Source: Anseranas semipalmata (lineage: Eukaryota; Chordata; Aves; Anseriformes; Anseranatidae). Taken from it: DNA of 64,000 nt. Position numbers and translations under genes: made by a program. The stretch spans positions 1,099,173-1,163,172 of the forward strand of contig VXAA01003837.1 in assembly GCA_013399115.1 (NCBI GenBank), read 5' to 3'. Below the pieces are notes generated by a model. The model was not told the DNA's origin. It searched no databases and worked only from the letters and a program-made list of their open reading frames with translations. Of this stretch, positions 35,481 through 47,786 are shown piece after piece; the stretch's first letter is position 1, and each line of letters opens with the position of its first letter.

Positions 35481-38400
35481 TAGTGGGGTTTGGGTGCAAA
35501 AGAGCCAGGCACAATGGCAAAGCACCATGACAAAAATGCGCATGACGTGGGGTCAGAAGCTCCCCCAGGAGCTCCTGCCCTTTGGTCTCACCCCTGTACC
35601 ACAGCTTGTACTGCTGCATCAGCCTGTGAGGCAGGGTGCAAACCAACCAGCCTTCCCCTGGTTCTTTCCAGCCAAAATCACTTCAGAAGTCCAGTGTACA
35701 GCACAGCAGCTTTATCACACAGCCAAGATAGGAACAAGAAGCATTGGATTCACTACTGATGGAGAGGTGTCATGTAAGTGTAACCTCTGACTGAAATATT
35801 GACTCTGATCTTACCAGCTTATCTGACTACTGAGATCCCATGGAATTATGATAATATAAGGTTATAGATTTGAGGCATATATACATCTAATTGATCATTT
35901 TTGCAGGGGGGTAAAACTTTTTTAATGGTTTCCAACCTCCTCTATTAGCAGTTTTCACACCCCTCTTTTGCCAAATTAAAAGTGTGAATGTGACTAGGCT
36001 TTAACTGTAAGACAGCAATTACCAAGGGACCTGGGGAGAAATGGGAATAAATGGCTAAGACATGCGATTAGCAGTTAAAGTAAAAATAAGCAGAAGCTTG
36101 GTAAAGCGGTTACTGTTTAGCAAGCTTGTGATGAACGTTTCCAGCCTTCCTTCAAAATGGTAGCCCAAATTCTCTGCCTCGTTGCAATCCATTGGCATGC
36201 TTGGCTTGCTACAACCTGAACTGGGGACTTATAGTTTATAGCTAAGTGCTGCAGATTTCACTAATTTCAGGTCATGTTTGGAACTTTTCAAAAATCAGCT
36301 CACTTGCTGATACATGGGTTGATATGTTCGGCTTAAAAAAATAAAAGAAATCTGGTCTCTGCAGTGAAACTTCTGACCTTGACTCTCATCCTTATTCCAA
36401 TCACACTGAAGCAAAAAATACTTTCTCTGGACCTTACTTTCTTGCTAAGGCTGGATGGTTTCAGTTGGTTTCTGAGCAGGGAGTTCTTCCCAGATCTGCT
36501 ATAGCTTTATTTGAGGCTACTGCTTGAAGAGGCTTATCTTGCCATGAGTAAAGTGAGTTAAAATAACTACATCCCACTTACAGCCACTGGTATGATTTGA
36601 CCAGGAGGGAGTTAGAAATAGTGATGAGGATGCAGCTCTACAGCCAAGATGTAGGTATGAGGGGCTCAGACACAGGGAATTTGGGGCAGAACACGGAGTT
36701 CCTGTCACCAGAGAAACATGGCTGAAGAGCAAGGCAGAATTAGACACAGACTAGAGAGATTTTAAAGTAGTTCAAGAAGGAGGTGGTGAGAAGGCTGAAA
36801 TGTGTCCAGATATTACTCATCACCCCCCCTCCCCTCAATGTTAATCCCCAACACAAATTAACCTCAGTCATTTTCCTTTTCCCTCTCTTAGACACATACT
36901 TTGTCAGGCCATGTTGCCTTAACACTTCCTAACCACCTGGAATAAATTTAGCCTGCCCAAGGAAAAAGAGTGCAACATGGCAACCTTGGATGAAGGAGCA
37001 AGCATGTGGCTTGCTGACTGCAGCCTCTGGTAGGTCATCACAGCACATGTGTGTCCCTCTCCTGTTGTGGCTTTTGTTGAAAATGGCTCAAGGTACAAAA
37101 AAACTGAAACTTCCTGTTAGGCTAGGAGCGGATCAGTGTGGGTAAGGTAGCGTGGGCAGGAAGGCATGCAAGCATCTGGTTTGAATAGCTCTGTGCATGC
37201 AATATCAGCCAACTTTCTGTAGGTTTCACGGTTGTTGGCTGCTTTTATCCCAGAGCTCTGGAGCACTGGTGGACCCCACCCTCCCTCTGCCTCCCAGGAA
37301 GGCTGCAGGAAAGCTCTTTGGAAGGGGGTCCGCCTCCTCCATTTACAGGAGCTGCTAAGGTTAGAAATGACTCCAAAAAGCCCAGATGCACTCTGAAAGG
37401 TCAAGTGTCTCCTGTGACACCCGGCAGGCAGGAGGGCCTGGTGCCCTGATGTGCTTCTGATGGGAAAGCAACATGTGAGAAGACAGGCGACCGCGCGGCC
37501 TGCAGGATACACATTCCTAAATGTCACTTAGCCATACAACCTGCGAGGGCGGAAAAGTGGGCAGATGGAGAAATAATATTTTCATTGAAAATTCTCTACC
37601 TCTAAAATATTTCCTGTCAGGTTCCTTCCAAGGAGGGCCAAAGCGAGGGAGGAGGGGGCTGAGGTAGGATGTGTGGCAGTGGATATGAGCTTGATTCCTC
37701 AGACCTCTCCATTTTGAGAGCATTTAACTCAATCCCCTTTCCTTTTCCCCCACCCTGAGAAAAGGATTGTGCTAAGCATTACTGGAGCCGGAGGCAGTTT
37801 GGGAAGTGAAATAAACACCTGACTGTTAAATGCTAAAGGTTTACTCAACCAAAAATAAAAATAGTTCTGGTTTCCTCCATGAAGCTCTAGAATTACGTTC
37901 ATCAGCGCACATGAGCTGGAGGTTTGTGCAAGGGGAGCCTTGAAAGGTTGAAACTCCTCGGAGGGAAAATTTGGAGGCAATCAGACAGGCCTCCCTCTGT
38001 CCTGCGAGAGCTCTTCTACACTGAGAAAATGCTGCAGCTGTTTTCCTGGTGCAACCTAAAAATAAACTCCCTCCTCTTTTCCTTGCTGCTTGTATCAGTT
38101 TCATGGGTGCCATCATAAAACCAAGATGTAAAGCACAACGTGTCAGAGTCTGAAGGGCAGACACAGTCCCCTTCATGCTGTCTGAGGGGCAAAAGGGAGC
38201 TGTGCCACACAAGGCAGCAGGAAATATCAAAGAGTTTTAGGCCAAAGTCACAGCAGCCTTTGGGGTTTCAGGAACTGCAAGTAGCAAATGATAATCAACA
38301 AATCCCAGACCTGGGCAGTGTTAAACAGTGGCCCCAGAACATCAGATCAGAAACTGTGGTGCAGGCACAGTGGTGGTAGGAATCCTCACCAGAGCCTTTT

Positions 38401-40403
38401 CTGCTGTAGCTCTGTCCATCAGGTTGAAGACAACATATTTCTGTAGATGATCTGCACCTCTGTGAGATGAACTGGACCATCAGAAAGCTGCGATTTCTGC
38501 AAAATTATCCTGCTTATCTCCAAAATGCAAGATGGAAAACTGCGTTAAGAAAGATGTTTACTGGGGCAGATCATATATGACACATTTGCAATATATTTCC
38601 TTCTGTCAGGTCATCCATAGATGGACAAGGAAATATCATTTAACACATATGAAATAGAGCAGATTCCTTCCCTGTATGGTTACTGCTTGCTGATTCCCAA
38701 AGCATGTCAACTTGTAAAGGAACCCAGACGGGCTACATGTGAATGAAACCAGACTTCAATAGCTGTTGCAGTGCCTTATGTAGATATTTTTCTTCAGATA
38801 GCAAAACTGATTAAGCCAACAGGAGAAAAGGACACTCGTTTTGCACATTTTCAGGTCAGGGAGGGAATAGGGTGACTAATAGGATTTCAAACGCATCTCT
38901 GTTCAAGTCAACTAACACTAATGGCTTCATGAGAATGTTCACACCATTCCCTTTCTTCACTGAGATGAAGCAAATCCAAGGGATCCAAAATTATTCAGGA
39001 CTCTCAGATGGGTAAGCTGGAAGCTGAATTGGAAGGACAAGACTCCCAAACTTACATTTGCTCTAAGAAAATGGGAAGCCCAGAGGGAGAGAAACACCCA
39101 ACCTGAGCCAAGGTAATAGCAAAGCTGGATTATCATGGAACTGCTCTCGCTAAAAAGAAATTTGCTGTAGTTAACCAGAAAGTTTTAGGGTAAGAAATTA
39201 CAGAACAATTTGGGCAAAGAGAAATGAAAGCCACCTGTTTAAAGTTAGCCTTTAACCTATTCCCTCTGCCTTCCCTCTTGCCTTCTCTCTCTTTCAAATT
39301 CTCCCAGTATCTCTGCTTTCCATAGAAGCAAATCTTCCCCAGGGAAAGTCAATTCTGAAGGCAATTTTCCAAAAACCATTTGGCAGAATTGGCCAGTACT
39401 TCAACTGCAAACATGAAAAGGCATTTATTCCACTAACACAAACGTAGTTTGGAAGAGACATTACTGAACTTGTTTTAGGAATATACTTTGACTGCATCAG
39501 TTTTATTGCTTCTTGTATAAATGTCAAACTCGATTTGCCTCAAAGCACAAAAAAAAACTCAAAGTACATGGTAATGTATATATTACATATAAAAACTGGG
39601 GGAAAAAAATTGTTATCTCCATGGTAAAGCCCATACCATGTTAATTGTGCCCAACACGCACTATTTCAGTAGTGGTGAGAATAAGAAGGGTGTGTGAGCC
39701 TGGTATTGAAGACTCTGTGTAGGATTGTTAAACTGGCCAGATGATACAGGATCCTGAAGATCTAATATTTCTTAAATTTTGGTTGCTTGATTTTGTAATT
39801 TTTTTTTCTTTTCATTCCTTAAAAGGGTTCTTTTTCTGTTGTGTAAAGAACTCATGGTAACCCCATCCTTTGTGCACCATCAGCAGTGTTTAACCTTGCA
39901 CTCTTAGCACATCAGCCTAACATTTGAGATCCAGGGCACCAGCAGCAAAGTTTTTTTTTTTTTCCTTGGAAAGTGTGTGTGGGGGGGAAGAGCAAGTCTT
40001 CTAAATTCCTGTTTCAATCAGTACTTATTGCCAAATTTTCTCGCAAGAAGCGAATTGGCTATTTCAAAACACTTTATCTCAGCAAAACTACAGTTGGAAT
40101 TTCTTGGGGGCTAAGGAAGAAAGCACATCTTTACTCCAAAGGTTATCCCCCTGCTGAATTTCAAAGACTTGATGCAGACAATGCAGGAGACAGAGCTTCC
40201 ATGGGAAAAAAAATTGCAGATTCTTTTATAATAAATAAAAACCATTAAGCAACCTAAATAATCTAATTTCAGCTATTTTACTGTACAATATAATTTGCAG
40301 AAATTGTAAGTATTAGGACAGACTACATATTAGGTGCTGCCATTTCTAAGTTATTACTGTGAACACATTAGATTTTGCAATGATTTCATTTGCATTTTAA
40401 GGT
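35481..40403. other. Non-coding sequence, no gene seen
   Basis: Mixed composition with a short C run near 36,827 and a T13 run at 39,951-39,963. GC-richer patch at 37,120-37,530 gives a 136-codon minus-strand frame, and 37,841-38,230 gives a 129-codon minus-strand frame. Neither has a recognisable domain. Nothing else identified. Confidence 0.5.
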
Positions 40404-40511
40404 CTGATCCTGCAAAACCTTAACTTCCCTCATGTGAGTAACTGCAATGGCATCAGCAGTGCTTCTTATCTACATAAAGTTAATGTCTTGCACAATTATT
40501 TGCAGGATCAG
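40404..40511. repeat. Palindromic relic with perfect 13-bp inverted ends
   Basis: The left end CTGATCCTGCAAA (40,404-40,416) is the exact reverse complement of the right end TTTGCAGGATCAG (40,499-40,511). Internal pieces 'cctcatgtgagtaact' and 'tctacataaagttaatgtct' fit the abundant sauropsid repeat with 'gatcctgcaaac..tcatgtgagtag' arms. Total length is 108 bases. Probably a non-autonomous palindromic element; the family is not named here. Confidence 0.65.
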
Positions 40512-40572
40512 GACATAAGACTGAAAATGCAATTACTTTGTGAGTTAAAAGAAGAAAATGCTCTTTGGAATA

Positions 40573-40660
40573 GTAGGTGAGATTCTCCACTGGAGTAAAT
40601 GATATAGGACCCATTGAATTCAGTGGAGCTATCCTGATTCACACCCGCTGATATGGCCCA
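40573..40660. repeat. Palindromic relic around 'ccattgaattcagtgg'
   Basis: Reads 'gagattctccactggagtaa', then 'acccattgaattcagtggag', then 'tgattcacacccgctgatat' and 'ggccca'. The arms are approximate inverted repeats centred on 'attgaattcagt'. The pattern matches the sauropsid 'gattctcagctggtgtaaat' palindromic repeat. It lies 61 bases after the preceding palindromic relic. Confidence 0.55.
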
Positions 40661-40984
40661 TTAATTTTAGTGTATGAAAATGAATCTCTGCTCTAAAAAT
40701 ACCAATTAGTAATAAGCTTTCAGAAAGAGGAAAAAATCAATTTAAATTCATTTTGTGTAATGCACATTTTCTGTTGCTATTTTAGTTAAATTATTATTAT
40801 GCATAATGATGTTAGGCCAATAGGTGCTGCCACTTCAGGAATTTGCAGCTGTGATGGGTAGTATAAAAGTTAGTGATAGGGAAATTTTAGAAAAGTCCAT
40901 CAATTTCATACAATTGTCATTATTATGATTTCGATTAGGGTAGTGTCATCCGTCTCCCCCCCCCATTCCCCCCCAATCTCATCC
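40661..40984. other. AT-rich spacer with C runs
   Basis: AT-rich unique-looking sequence ending in C-rich runs near 40,957-40,975. No gene or repeat body seen. Confidence 0.5.
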
Positions 40985-41165
40985 CCATAGTACCAAGCAC
41001 ATAAAGAGAGATTATGCCAGCTCAAAGCAATTCACAATCTAACTAGAAAAAATGGGCAAAAAGGAAGAGGGGAAACTGAGGCGAAAGGAGCTGCCAGAAG
41101 TAAGTGAGCCTGCGGTCAATCTCATGCCTCTTGACTCACAGCCAGGTGCGCTATTCAACACATCA
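40985..41165 (-). repeat. CORE-SINE/MIR-like relic, near full length
   Basis: Collinear segments 'tagtaccaagcacataaag', 'agcaattcacaatctaact', 'aagaggggaaactgaggcg', 'agctgccagaagtaagtgag' and 'ctcatgcctcttgactcaca' match in order the reverse complement of the sauropsid CORE-SINE, whose phrases include 'gtgcctggcacat', 'cacaatctaa', 'ggggaaactgaggcac' and 'ggtctcctgactcccag'. Strong order, moderate identity. Confidence 0.6.
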
Positions 41166-41175
41166 GGCGGATGTG

Positions 41176-41212
<37 letters not shown>
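41176..41212. repeat. (TTTTC)n then poly-T
   Basis: Several TTTTC units followed by a T run, seen directly, immediately after the CORE-SINE relic. Confidence 0.9.
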
Positions 41213-42028
41213 AAGTTTTTAGGCAAAAGTGAGTATGTACTCTGGCACTGAGCCAGTTTCAGCATTGAAACTACCCGGAGACAAGCATGCAAGCAAGATC
41301 CTGTGCGAACACCCAGCTCTGAGGGCATTGAATCACCAGTTGGTGCATGGGGTTATTTGCATGCTCATTTTGCTTCTATTCAGCGCTCATCCTGCATGCA
41401 TTTGTGCAAAGAAGATCACACTCCTGTGCTGGAAAGTCAAGTGTTGTCTCTGTGCATTACCATTCAGCACTGGTATTTCATAAACAACAACAGCCTTTTG
41501 GGATAAGTGGCACTCAAAAAAATTCAAAGCTGGTTTCCTCATATTCCAGGCAATCCTAAGATAGTAATGAATCGTAGTCATAGCTAGATTATTCACTCTT
41601 ACTCATAATTCAAGAGAAAAACATGGGAAAAAAAATAGTTTGGGTTCATATGGTGTATAATTGAAGGGTGATACTCACGTCCACAGGACATTGCAGAAAC
41701 CAAAAGTACCAGCTGGTTCAGAAAGCAGCTTAAATCCCAGAAAGAAAAAGGCAGCAAGGACTATCAAACATTGTCGCTAGCTGCAGATGACTGGAAGCAG
41801 GGAGGATATGCTGAGCACTCGCTGATTGCCTTGTCCTTACTGTCTTTTCTCAGCACCCAGTGAGTGAGCACTGGGCATGCCGGACCTTCGGTTCAGCCAG
41901 GTTTGGCTGAGCTGGAGCGCATAGTCTGAAGTTTGCCCTAGCCCTAGTGGTGAAGACAGTCAAGCCCCAGTGCCCCACCACAGTGATTTAGGAGATTTAA
42001 ATCTATAGATGCTGTAATAATGAGTTGA

Positions 42029-42043
42029 TTTTTTTTTTTTTTT
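42029..42043. repeat. Poly-T tract, 15 bases
   Basis: Uninterrupted T run, seen directly. Confidence 0.9.
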
Positions 42044-42489
42044 AGAAGTAAGAAAATAGAAACTGGTCATATGGGCATACCAGCTCAGATGTCTTGTGGA
42101 GCTTTTTCAGGGACGGCTTTGGAAATCCACCGCTGCCTATCTGTAAGTGCATTAACTTTGAAGAGTTAAGCACATTTAACACCTCTTGGGATAGTACTAA
42201 AGTTGTACTACAGCAACCAAGAGTTCAGGCTCCAGAACACAGCATGCTGCTTCATGCAACCTGGGGCTGCTCAGAGCCTGCAGACATGGACCCAGCGATA
42301 TGGAAGGTTGTTATTTCCATCTCACCTTCAGCAGCTGGGAGCTCAACAGCAGCAATTCACAGAGGCAAGCCATCCTCAGGACATGAACTCCTTTCCTCCC
42401 TGATCCCCCTCTCCCATCAGCCCCTGCTAGCAGTTCCGCCTTGTTCTGCAGTTATAAAGCTGTTTCTCAATGGCAGAGAAAGTAAAGGG

Positions 42490-42520
42490 AAAAAAAAAAC
42501 AAAAAAAAAAAACAAAAAAA
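42490..42520. repeat. A-rich tract with C interruptions
   Basis: A runs of 10, 12 and 7 separated by single C bases, seen directly. Confidence 0.9.
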
Positions 42521-44686
42521 CACTACCCAACATTTCTTCCTCTAAGAAACCTATTGACAGGCAGATCCTGTGGATTCCTCCTAGTACAGCTATCTTTGAA
42601 CTGAGGACTTCTTAGTGAAGTTGGGGAGTTTCCTGGGGTTTTACTGTTTTTTTCCTAAATTGATTGTGGAATTTTTAAACAAGGTTGGTGCCTCTGATCT
42701 TTTTCTCAGCAGCTGCAAAATCTGTTTCTCCCCCCACAACTTGTTCTACAGAAACCAGGTATTGGAAAAATTAAAGGGGAAAGGACAGCAGCACCATTTG
42801 CAGAGCCAACCTCAAATGAAACAAGGACCATTCCTATTGCTTTGTGAGCAATCAAATATCCAAAATGGCTTTGGATACTGGAAGTTTACCCTAGATGTTA
42901 ATTTGAATATTGGACACTCCTAAAGATCATTAATCCCCACTGTTTGGTTCAGGTTCCTGCTGTGAAATACAGATTAATTATTTCTTGTGTGCAGACTTTA
43001 TCTAAGCTCTGAAAAATGAAGGCTCGTTTGTAGCTTTCTGCTTTTTTCAGTGTATTTTCCATGTCTTGTTCTGTATCTTTTTGTTATAAGGATGCTATCC
43101 TCACCTGTCATGAGACAGTTTGATTTCAGTGACCTCTATGACTTTATACCATGCCTGGACTTAGCCTAGCATTTTTAACGTCTGCCTGTATCTGTAGTTG
43201 CATGCGGAGAGGTTACATTGCTGTGAGTACAAACCTCTTCACAGGCTGGGCAACACAGACAAGCATGGCCATGAGAATGAGAGGAGCCCACAGGGATGAA
43301 GCAACGCTGAGCTGAAGCCTCACCCAAAGGCAGGATGGGATGTTTTTGGAGTGTTAAAGACATCCACGCACGCACACATTTTAATTTGCGGGTGTTCTAG
43401 ATTGTGTTTTTAGCTGGAATAACAAACAAAAATGCCAACAACTATATGAAAAGTTTGGAAACCTCCAACTTTCTTAAAAACAGCAAAGTGCTGAAAATCT
43501 GTATGAAAATGTACTCTACTGAGATTTCTAAACACAGCTTGGCTGTCTTGGGCCATCCTGATAAAGCAAGGATTAGCATCCAAGTGCTTAAGTGTCTTTT
43601 TACTCCAATCCTTTTGAGGAACTTCTACCACCAACCCAATCACATTTATTTCACACTCAACCTTTCCAAATAATGCTAGAACCAGAAAGTTATTTATGTG
43701 ACCTGCTTAATTGAAAGAGCATTTGCTGTCAGTGATCAAATAAACTGTTATTGATCTTCAGCATTGGAGGCTACTCACATGGAGCATTCTGGTACATATT
43801 TTTCATTAAGACGCTTTTCAGAAGAAAAAAAAATCAGAATGCAAATGCAGCAAAAAAAATCCTATATGGTACTGAGATAAAAAAAAAAAAATCATAGAGT
43901 TTTGAGAGTGACTCCAGAGAAAAGAAACGATGCAAAGCACAAAATAGCAACAACACCAAAGATTGCAGAAAAATATGAGGGCTTCAATACACACAACACC
44001 CTGCTCTGAACTCCCCACACTTAATGAGAGAAAACTGTTAAAATAAAGAGGAATGGCTTGGCCATCAGGAACCTGCTGATCCAAATGAATCTTATATCAG
44101 AAGGAATCCCTGAATCGTTCATTACCAAAACCCTGAGAAGGTATCATTCCACACAGGCCCTGCTCGTGGACTCTTTCCCACACATCACGTCAACCACTAT
44201 CAGAAACACAGTAGGGGTGGATGGACCTTGCTTTGATCCAGCCTGACATTCCTGTAATTAAAACGAAGCTTAGGATATGTCTCATTTACCACTAATCCTA
44301 TGACAAAACTATTGCTTACATCATGTCTGAGAGGGCGAAATACTTGTCCCACTTCTACCCCTGAGACCAGAGGCTCATGTTCTGTTATGATTTAATTCTC
44401 TAAGCTCAGTATAACTAAGTTGAATCTAGAAATGTCTAACTGTGAGCTCTCTCAAGATATCCACTTATCGGAACTCATTTACAACCTATAGCAGCTTATT
44501 CACTTTTTTTGCTTAAAAGTGTATCTTAATTGTATATTTTAAACTATGGAGAAATCAAGGGCAGCATTCTCTTTGCTCTCAAACTATGACATTCACAGCA
44601 CAGGAGAGATGATGATAAGCTAATTGTTACACCATTCTCGGGCTGCAAATTCACCAGGCTTTAGATAGGATGCAATGTTGTCATTC

Positions 44687-44688
<2 letters not shown>

Positions 44689-44720
<32 letters not shown>

Positions 44721-44774
44721 TGNNNNNNNNNNNNNNNACTTTTTCTTTTTTCTTTTTTTTTTTTTTTTTTTTTT
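44689..44774. repeat. Long T tract interrupted by an assembly gap
   Basis: T29 (44,689-44,717), AAGTG, fifteen N (44,723-44,737), then T-rich sequence ending in T22 (44,753-44,774). The N block marks missing sequence inside low complexity; its true length is unknown. Confidence 0.95.
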
Positions 44775-47734
44775 CTATTTTTAAGTGAAGCCTCATTCAA
44801 ACTTCATTTTGAGTAGGAATTTTTCAGTCTCTTGGACAAAAATACTTTCTATTTTCCTTTGTTATAAAAAAAAAATTGGAGATCAAATCATGAATACACT
44901 CTCAGACTACAGCCATTTTAGTGATAAAATTACATGCCTCTAAAATACAAGGTTTATAATGGAAACACTAACATAGTCTTGACTACCGCAGCCCTACTTT
45001 AATATCAGTGAACTTCCTTTGGGGGTGAAGCTTTGCCTCAGGAACCTTAATTATCTGATGTGGTCAATTACTCCAAGATAATGATGATTTTATCAGGTAT
45101 TACTGCTCAAATATTTTACGATAGACAGGCTATTTAATTGCATTCCTAACCTACCAAAATGCTTACAGATGACTCAATTAAACACTAAGAGAATACAGAG
45201 GGAAGGGAGGGAGTCAGGGACAGTACTTAAAATCCTTGCCTATAGTTCATTTTGAGATTTTTTTTGTTCCTCTTGAAAAATCCTGCCATCCATCCATCCA
45301 TCCATCCATCCATCTATCCATCTATCCATCCTTTCAACCGTCTGTCCATCCTTTCACCCATCCATGCATCCAAGTAAGCAAGCTGCATGTATAGCATTGC
45401 CTGGGCAGGAAGTTCGGATAAATGAGCTCAATATTAAAGTACAAATGGGAAAGCATGTCCAGCCTCTCTCCTGCTGAGAGATTAGCAGTGGATCCTGCAT
45501 AATCTCTGTGGTGGATTAGCAAAGACATTTTAACATCCCTGAGTGTCCCAGTGTAGACAAGCATAGTGGAATGAATTTTCTTCCACATTCAGATAAAGCG
45601 GTTTTTAAGACAATGAAAAGATGTCTTTATTACAGCAGCCTACAGGGATGGTCTCAGCTTCTGTAAATCCCTCACACACCCAGGTGCAATGCACACTGAG
45701 GTCAGCGGGCTGGTCCATCTTTGCCTCCTTTAGACCAGCAGCTCCTTGCACAGGGCTGGCGTTTGCCAGGGAGGCTGAGGTCGCCCCGAGGACTGCTTTA
45801 ATTGGCATCTCTGCTTCAGTGGTCATAATGGGCTGTTTCCCAGGCACAAAGCTGCCATGCCTTAAGAATGTCTGGCTGCAAAGCAAGCATGCCTCTGCCC
45901 TGGGTCAGTCCCTGCCCTGGGTGTGCTCAGGCAGGCAGCGCAGACCTGGTGCAGCCTCCTGCACCGATGGTGCAGGGAGCTCCTCGCAATAGGCACGGTC
46001 AGGGAAGGAGGGGGGGCATTCCCCTGCCAAGCAATCAATTTGCTTCTGGTTAAATAGGAACTGCGTGCAAGATTTTGAGGGTAGATTATTTCCCTGCTGA
46101 GTACAGTAATGTTACGGTAACACTTTCAGTGACTGTGTTAAGGACTCAGCCAAAAGCACTGAAAACAATGGCAAGCCTGCCTTCAGTTCAATGGTTGCTG
46201 GAATTCTGCTGCATTTCTCCACAAAGGTCCATTTGTCTTTCCACTCTGGAAATAAAATATATTGTTGCAGTATTGTTGCAAAAACTAGCAGCAAATCCTC
46301 CGGGGTAAGACTGTGGTTACCCACTGTTGCACAGGCTAACAGAAAGGAGAGATGACATTTTATAGGAGTTTACTCAGAGAAAACTTTTCATGAGAATATA
46401 ATTTCCATTTTATGGGGTTTCACAACAGAATTTTCATGGGTAGCATTTTGATGGTTTTCTCTTTTCAGTCACATTCCAAAGCACAGCATCCACAAATATT
46501 CCCAAATATATCCTAAATTGCCCAGGAAGGAAACAATTTTCCCTATCTGAAATTAGAACAAAATATGATTCTGAAATGTCAAATTTTAGCAAACTAAAAT
46601 GCTGCAGCAATTGGCTTGGGTAAGTCAAAACAGTTCAATTTGACTTGTTAAAAATATTACTATCATTAGTCTTCATATCAAGATGAAAAGTCACATTGAA
46701 ACTACTGTAATTCTTTCATTATTAAGAAAAATGACAACTAACAGTCAAAGGAAACAGTAAAAGGCAGAAAAGTCTAAAGCACCATGTAAAGCACCATTAT
46801 TTTATTCAATATTACATAAGGAAGGAACAATTTGTAGCGAGTGAAATGGTGAACTGGATCCAGAGGGCACGGGCTCTTTGCAAATCATATGTGGCAACAG
46901 CAGTGACCCAAAGAATTTCCTACCAAAAACAGTTTGCTTGCGGGATCTTCTTTCCTTGCCCCCACAATGCTCCTTGATGGGCACCAAGATTTGTTTTGGT
47001 AACACAAACTGCCAAGGATGTTTGGCAGAAAATACTCTAATTAGGTATGTTCATAAAGGTATACTGCCATTAATGTCTATTTATGAAATGCAGGGCATGC
47101 CATTGACTCCTGGCCCTTTGCTATGGGATTTGCAGCTGAAACTGCTTCACTGAGCCTTCAGGGATGGACCTGCAGGTCAAGCTGCCCCTGTATTTGTTAA
47201 ACCAGCAACTACATGTGGGCTCGCTTGGTGCCTGCTGGTATTGCTGTGTTCCCAGCAGCAATGCAGACCAAGAGCTGCAATCCCTGCAGTGAGGTGTTCC
47301 CTGCACACACCGCTCCTCCCACACCCCACACCCCCTTACTAAATGGACCCCTTTGAGCTGCAACACTTTTTTGCACCAGTTTCCATACAGCCAAACCCCC
47401 CAGAACTTCTAAATATTGCAAATCAAATTTTTATGCCTGCAATGCTTCAGCTCCTTCCTACATTACATACATATTTCAGAGTTACCACTTAATACAATTA
47501 TAGTTCATTTAGCCAGCAATTACAGTAATAGGAAGACTGGCAACCACTGTCACTCAGACTGTGGAAAATCAATGTTGCACAGAGGTACTTCTACTAATCC
47601 TATGGAGTGCCTTCTTAGATGCACTTTCTCTGGAATCACAGGGAAAATGTAAGATCACTTTTTTAATTTTTATTTTTTTATTTTTTTTTTACATTTATCC
47701 AAATACTATTTGGTTTACAGATAGCAAAATAGTG
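44775..47734. other. Non-coding sequence, no gene seen
   Basis: AT-rich first part, a (CATC)n tract at 45,287-45,372, a GC-richer patch at 45,640-46,010 with overlapping frames on both strands, then ordinary sequence. No exon recognised. T/A-rich run at 47,658-47,691 precedes the short CR1 tail. Confidence 0.5.
45287..45372. repeat. (CATC)n imperfect microsatellite
   Basis: About eight near-perfect CATC units followed by CTATC, CTTTC and CTGTC variants. The variant half suggests age or repeated slippage. Confidence 0.9.
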
Positions 47735-47786
47735 GGCAATACCCTGAGGCCCCTTCCAACCTGATTTATTCTATGATTCCATGAAT
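47735..47786 (+). mobile_element. CR1 LINE 3' tail, about 50 bases
   Basis: Contains 'aataccctgaggccccttcc', 'aacctgatttattctatgat' and 'tccatgaatt'. This corresponds to the CR1 3' end 'cccttgaggtcccttccaac' plus the ATTCTATG-type terminal repeat. Only the last fragment of the element is present, on the plus strand, as is usual for severely 5'-truncated CR1 insertions. No coding part. Confidence 0.7.

Larger units (their letters stand above)
41166..44688. other. Non-coding sequence, no gene seen
   Basis: Begins with a (TTTTC)n/T tract (41,176-41,212) and includes T15 (42,029-42,043) and an A-rich tract (42,490-42,520). The 173-codon frame at 42,094-42,615 passes through the A tract as a lysine run and shows no domain. 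No RNA gene or clear transposon. Confidence 0.5.

Noticed and set aside
35440..35790. Possible exon after the 'tctttaattacag' acceptor-like site
   Set aside because: Two overlapping plus-strand frames of similar length with no recognisable protein; acceptor-like sites are common by chance.
37117..38230. Minus-strand frames of 136 and 129 codons
   Set aside because: GC-richer patch with frames on both strands; no domains recognised.
42094..42615. 173-codon open frame on the plus strand
   Set aside because: Crosses an A-rich simple tract and shows no domain, signal peptide or splice context.
45287..45588. Open frame encoding a repetitive peptide from the (CATC)n tract
   Set aside because: The frame is a by-product of the tetranucleotide microsatellite.
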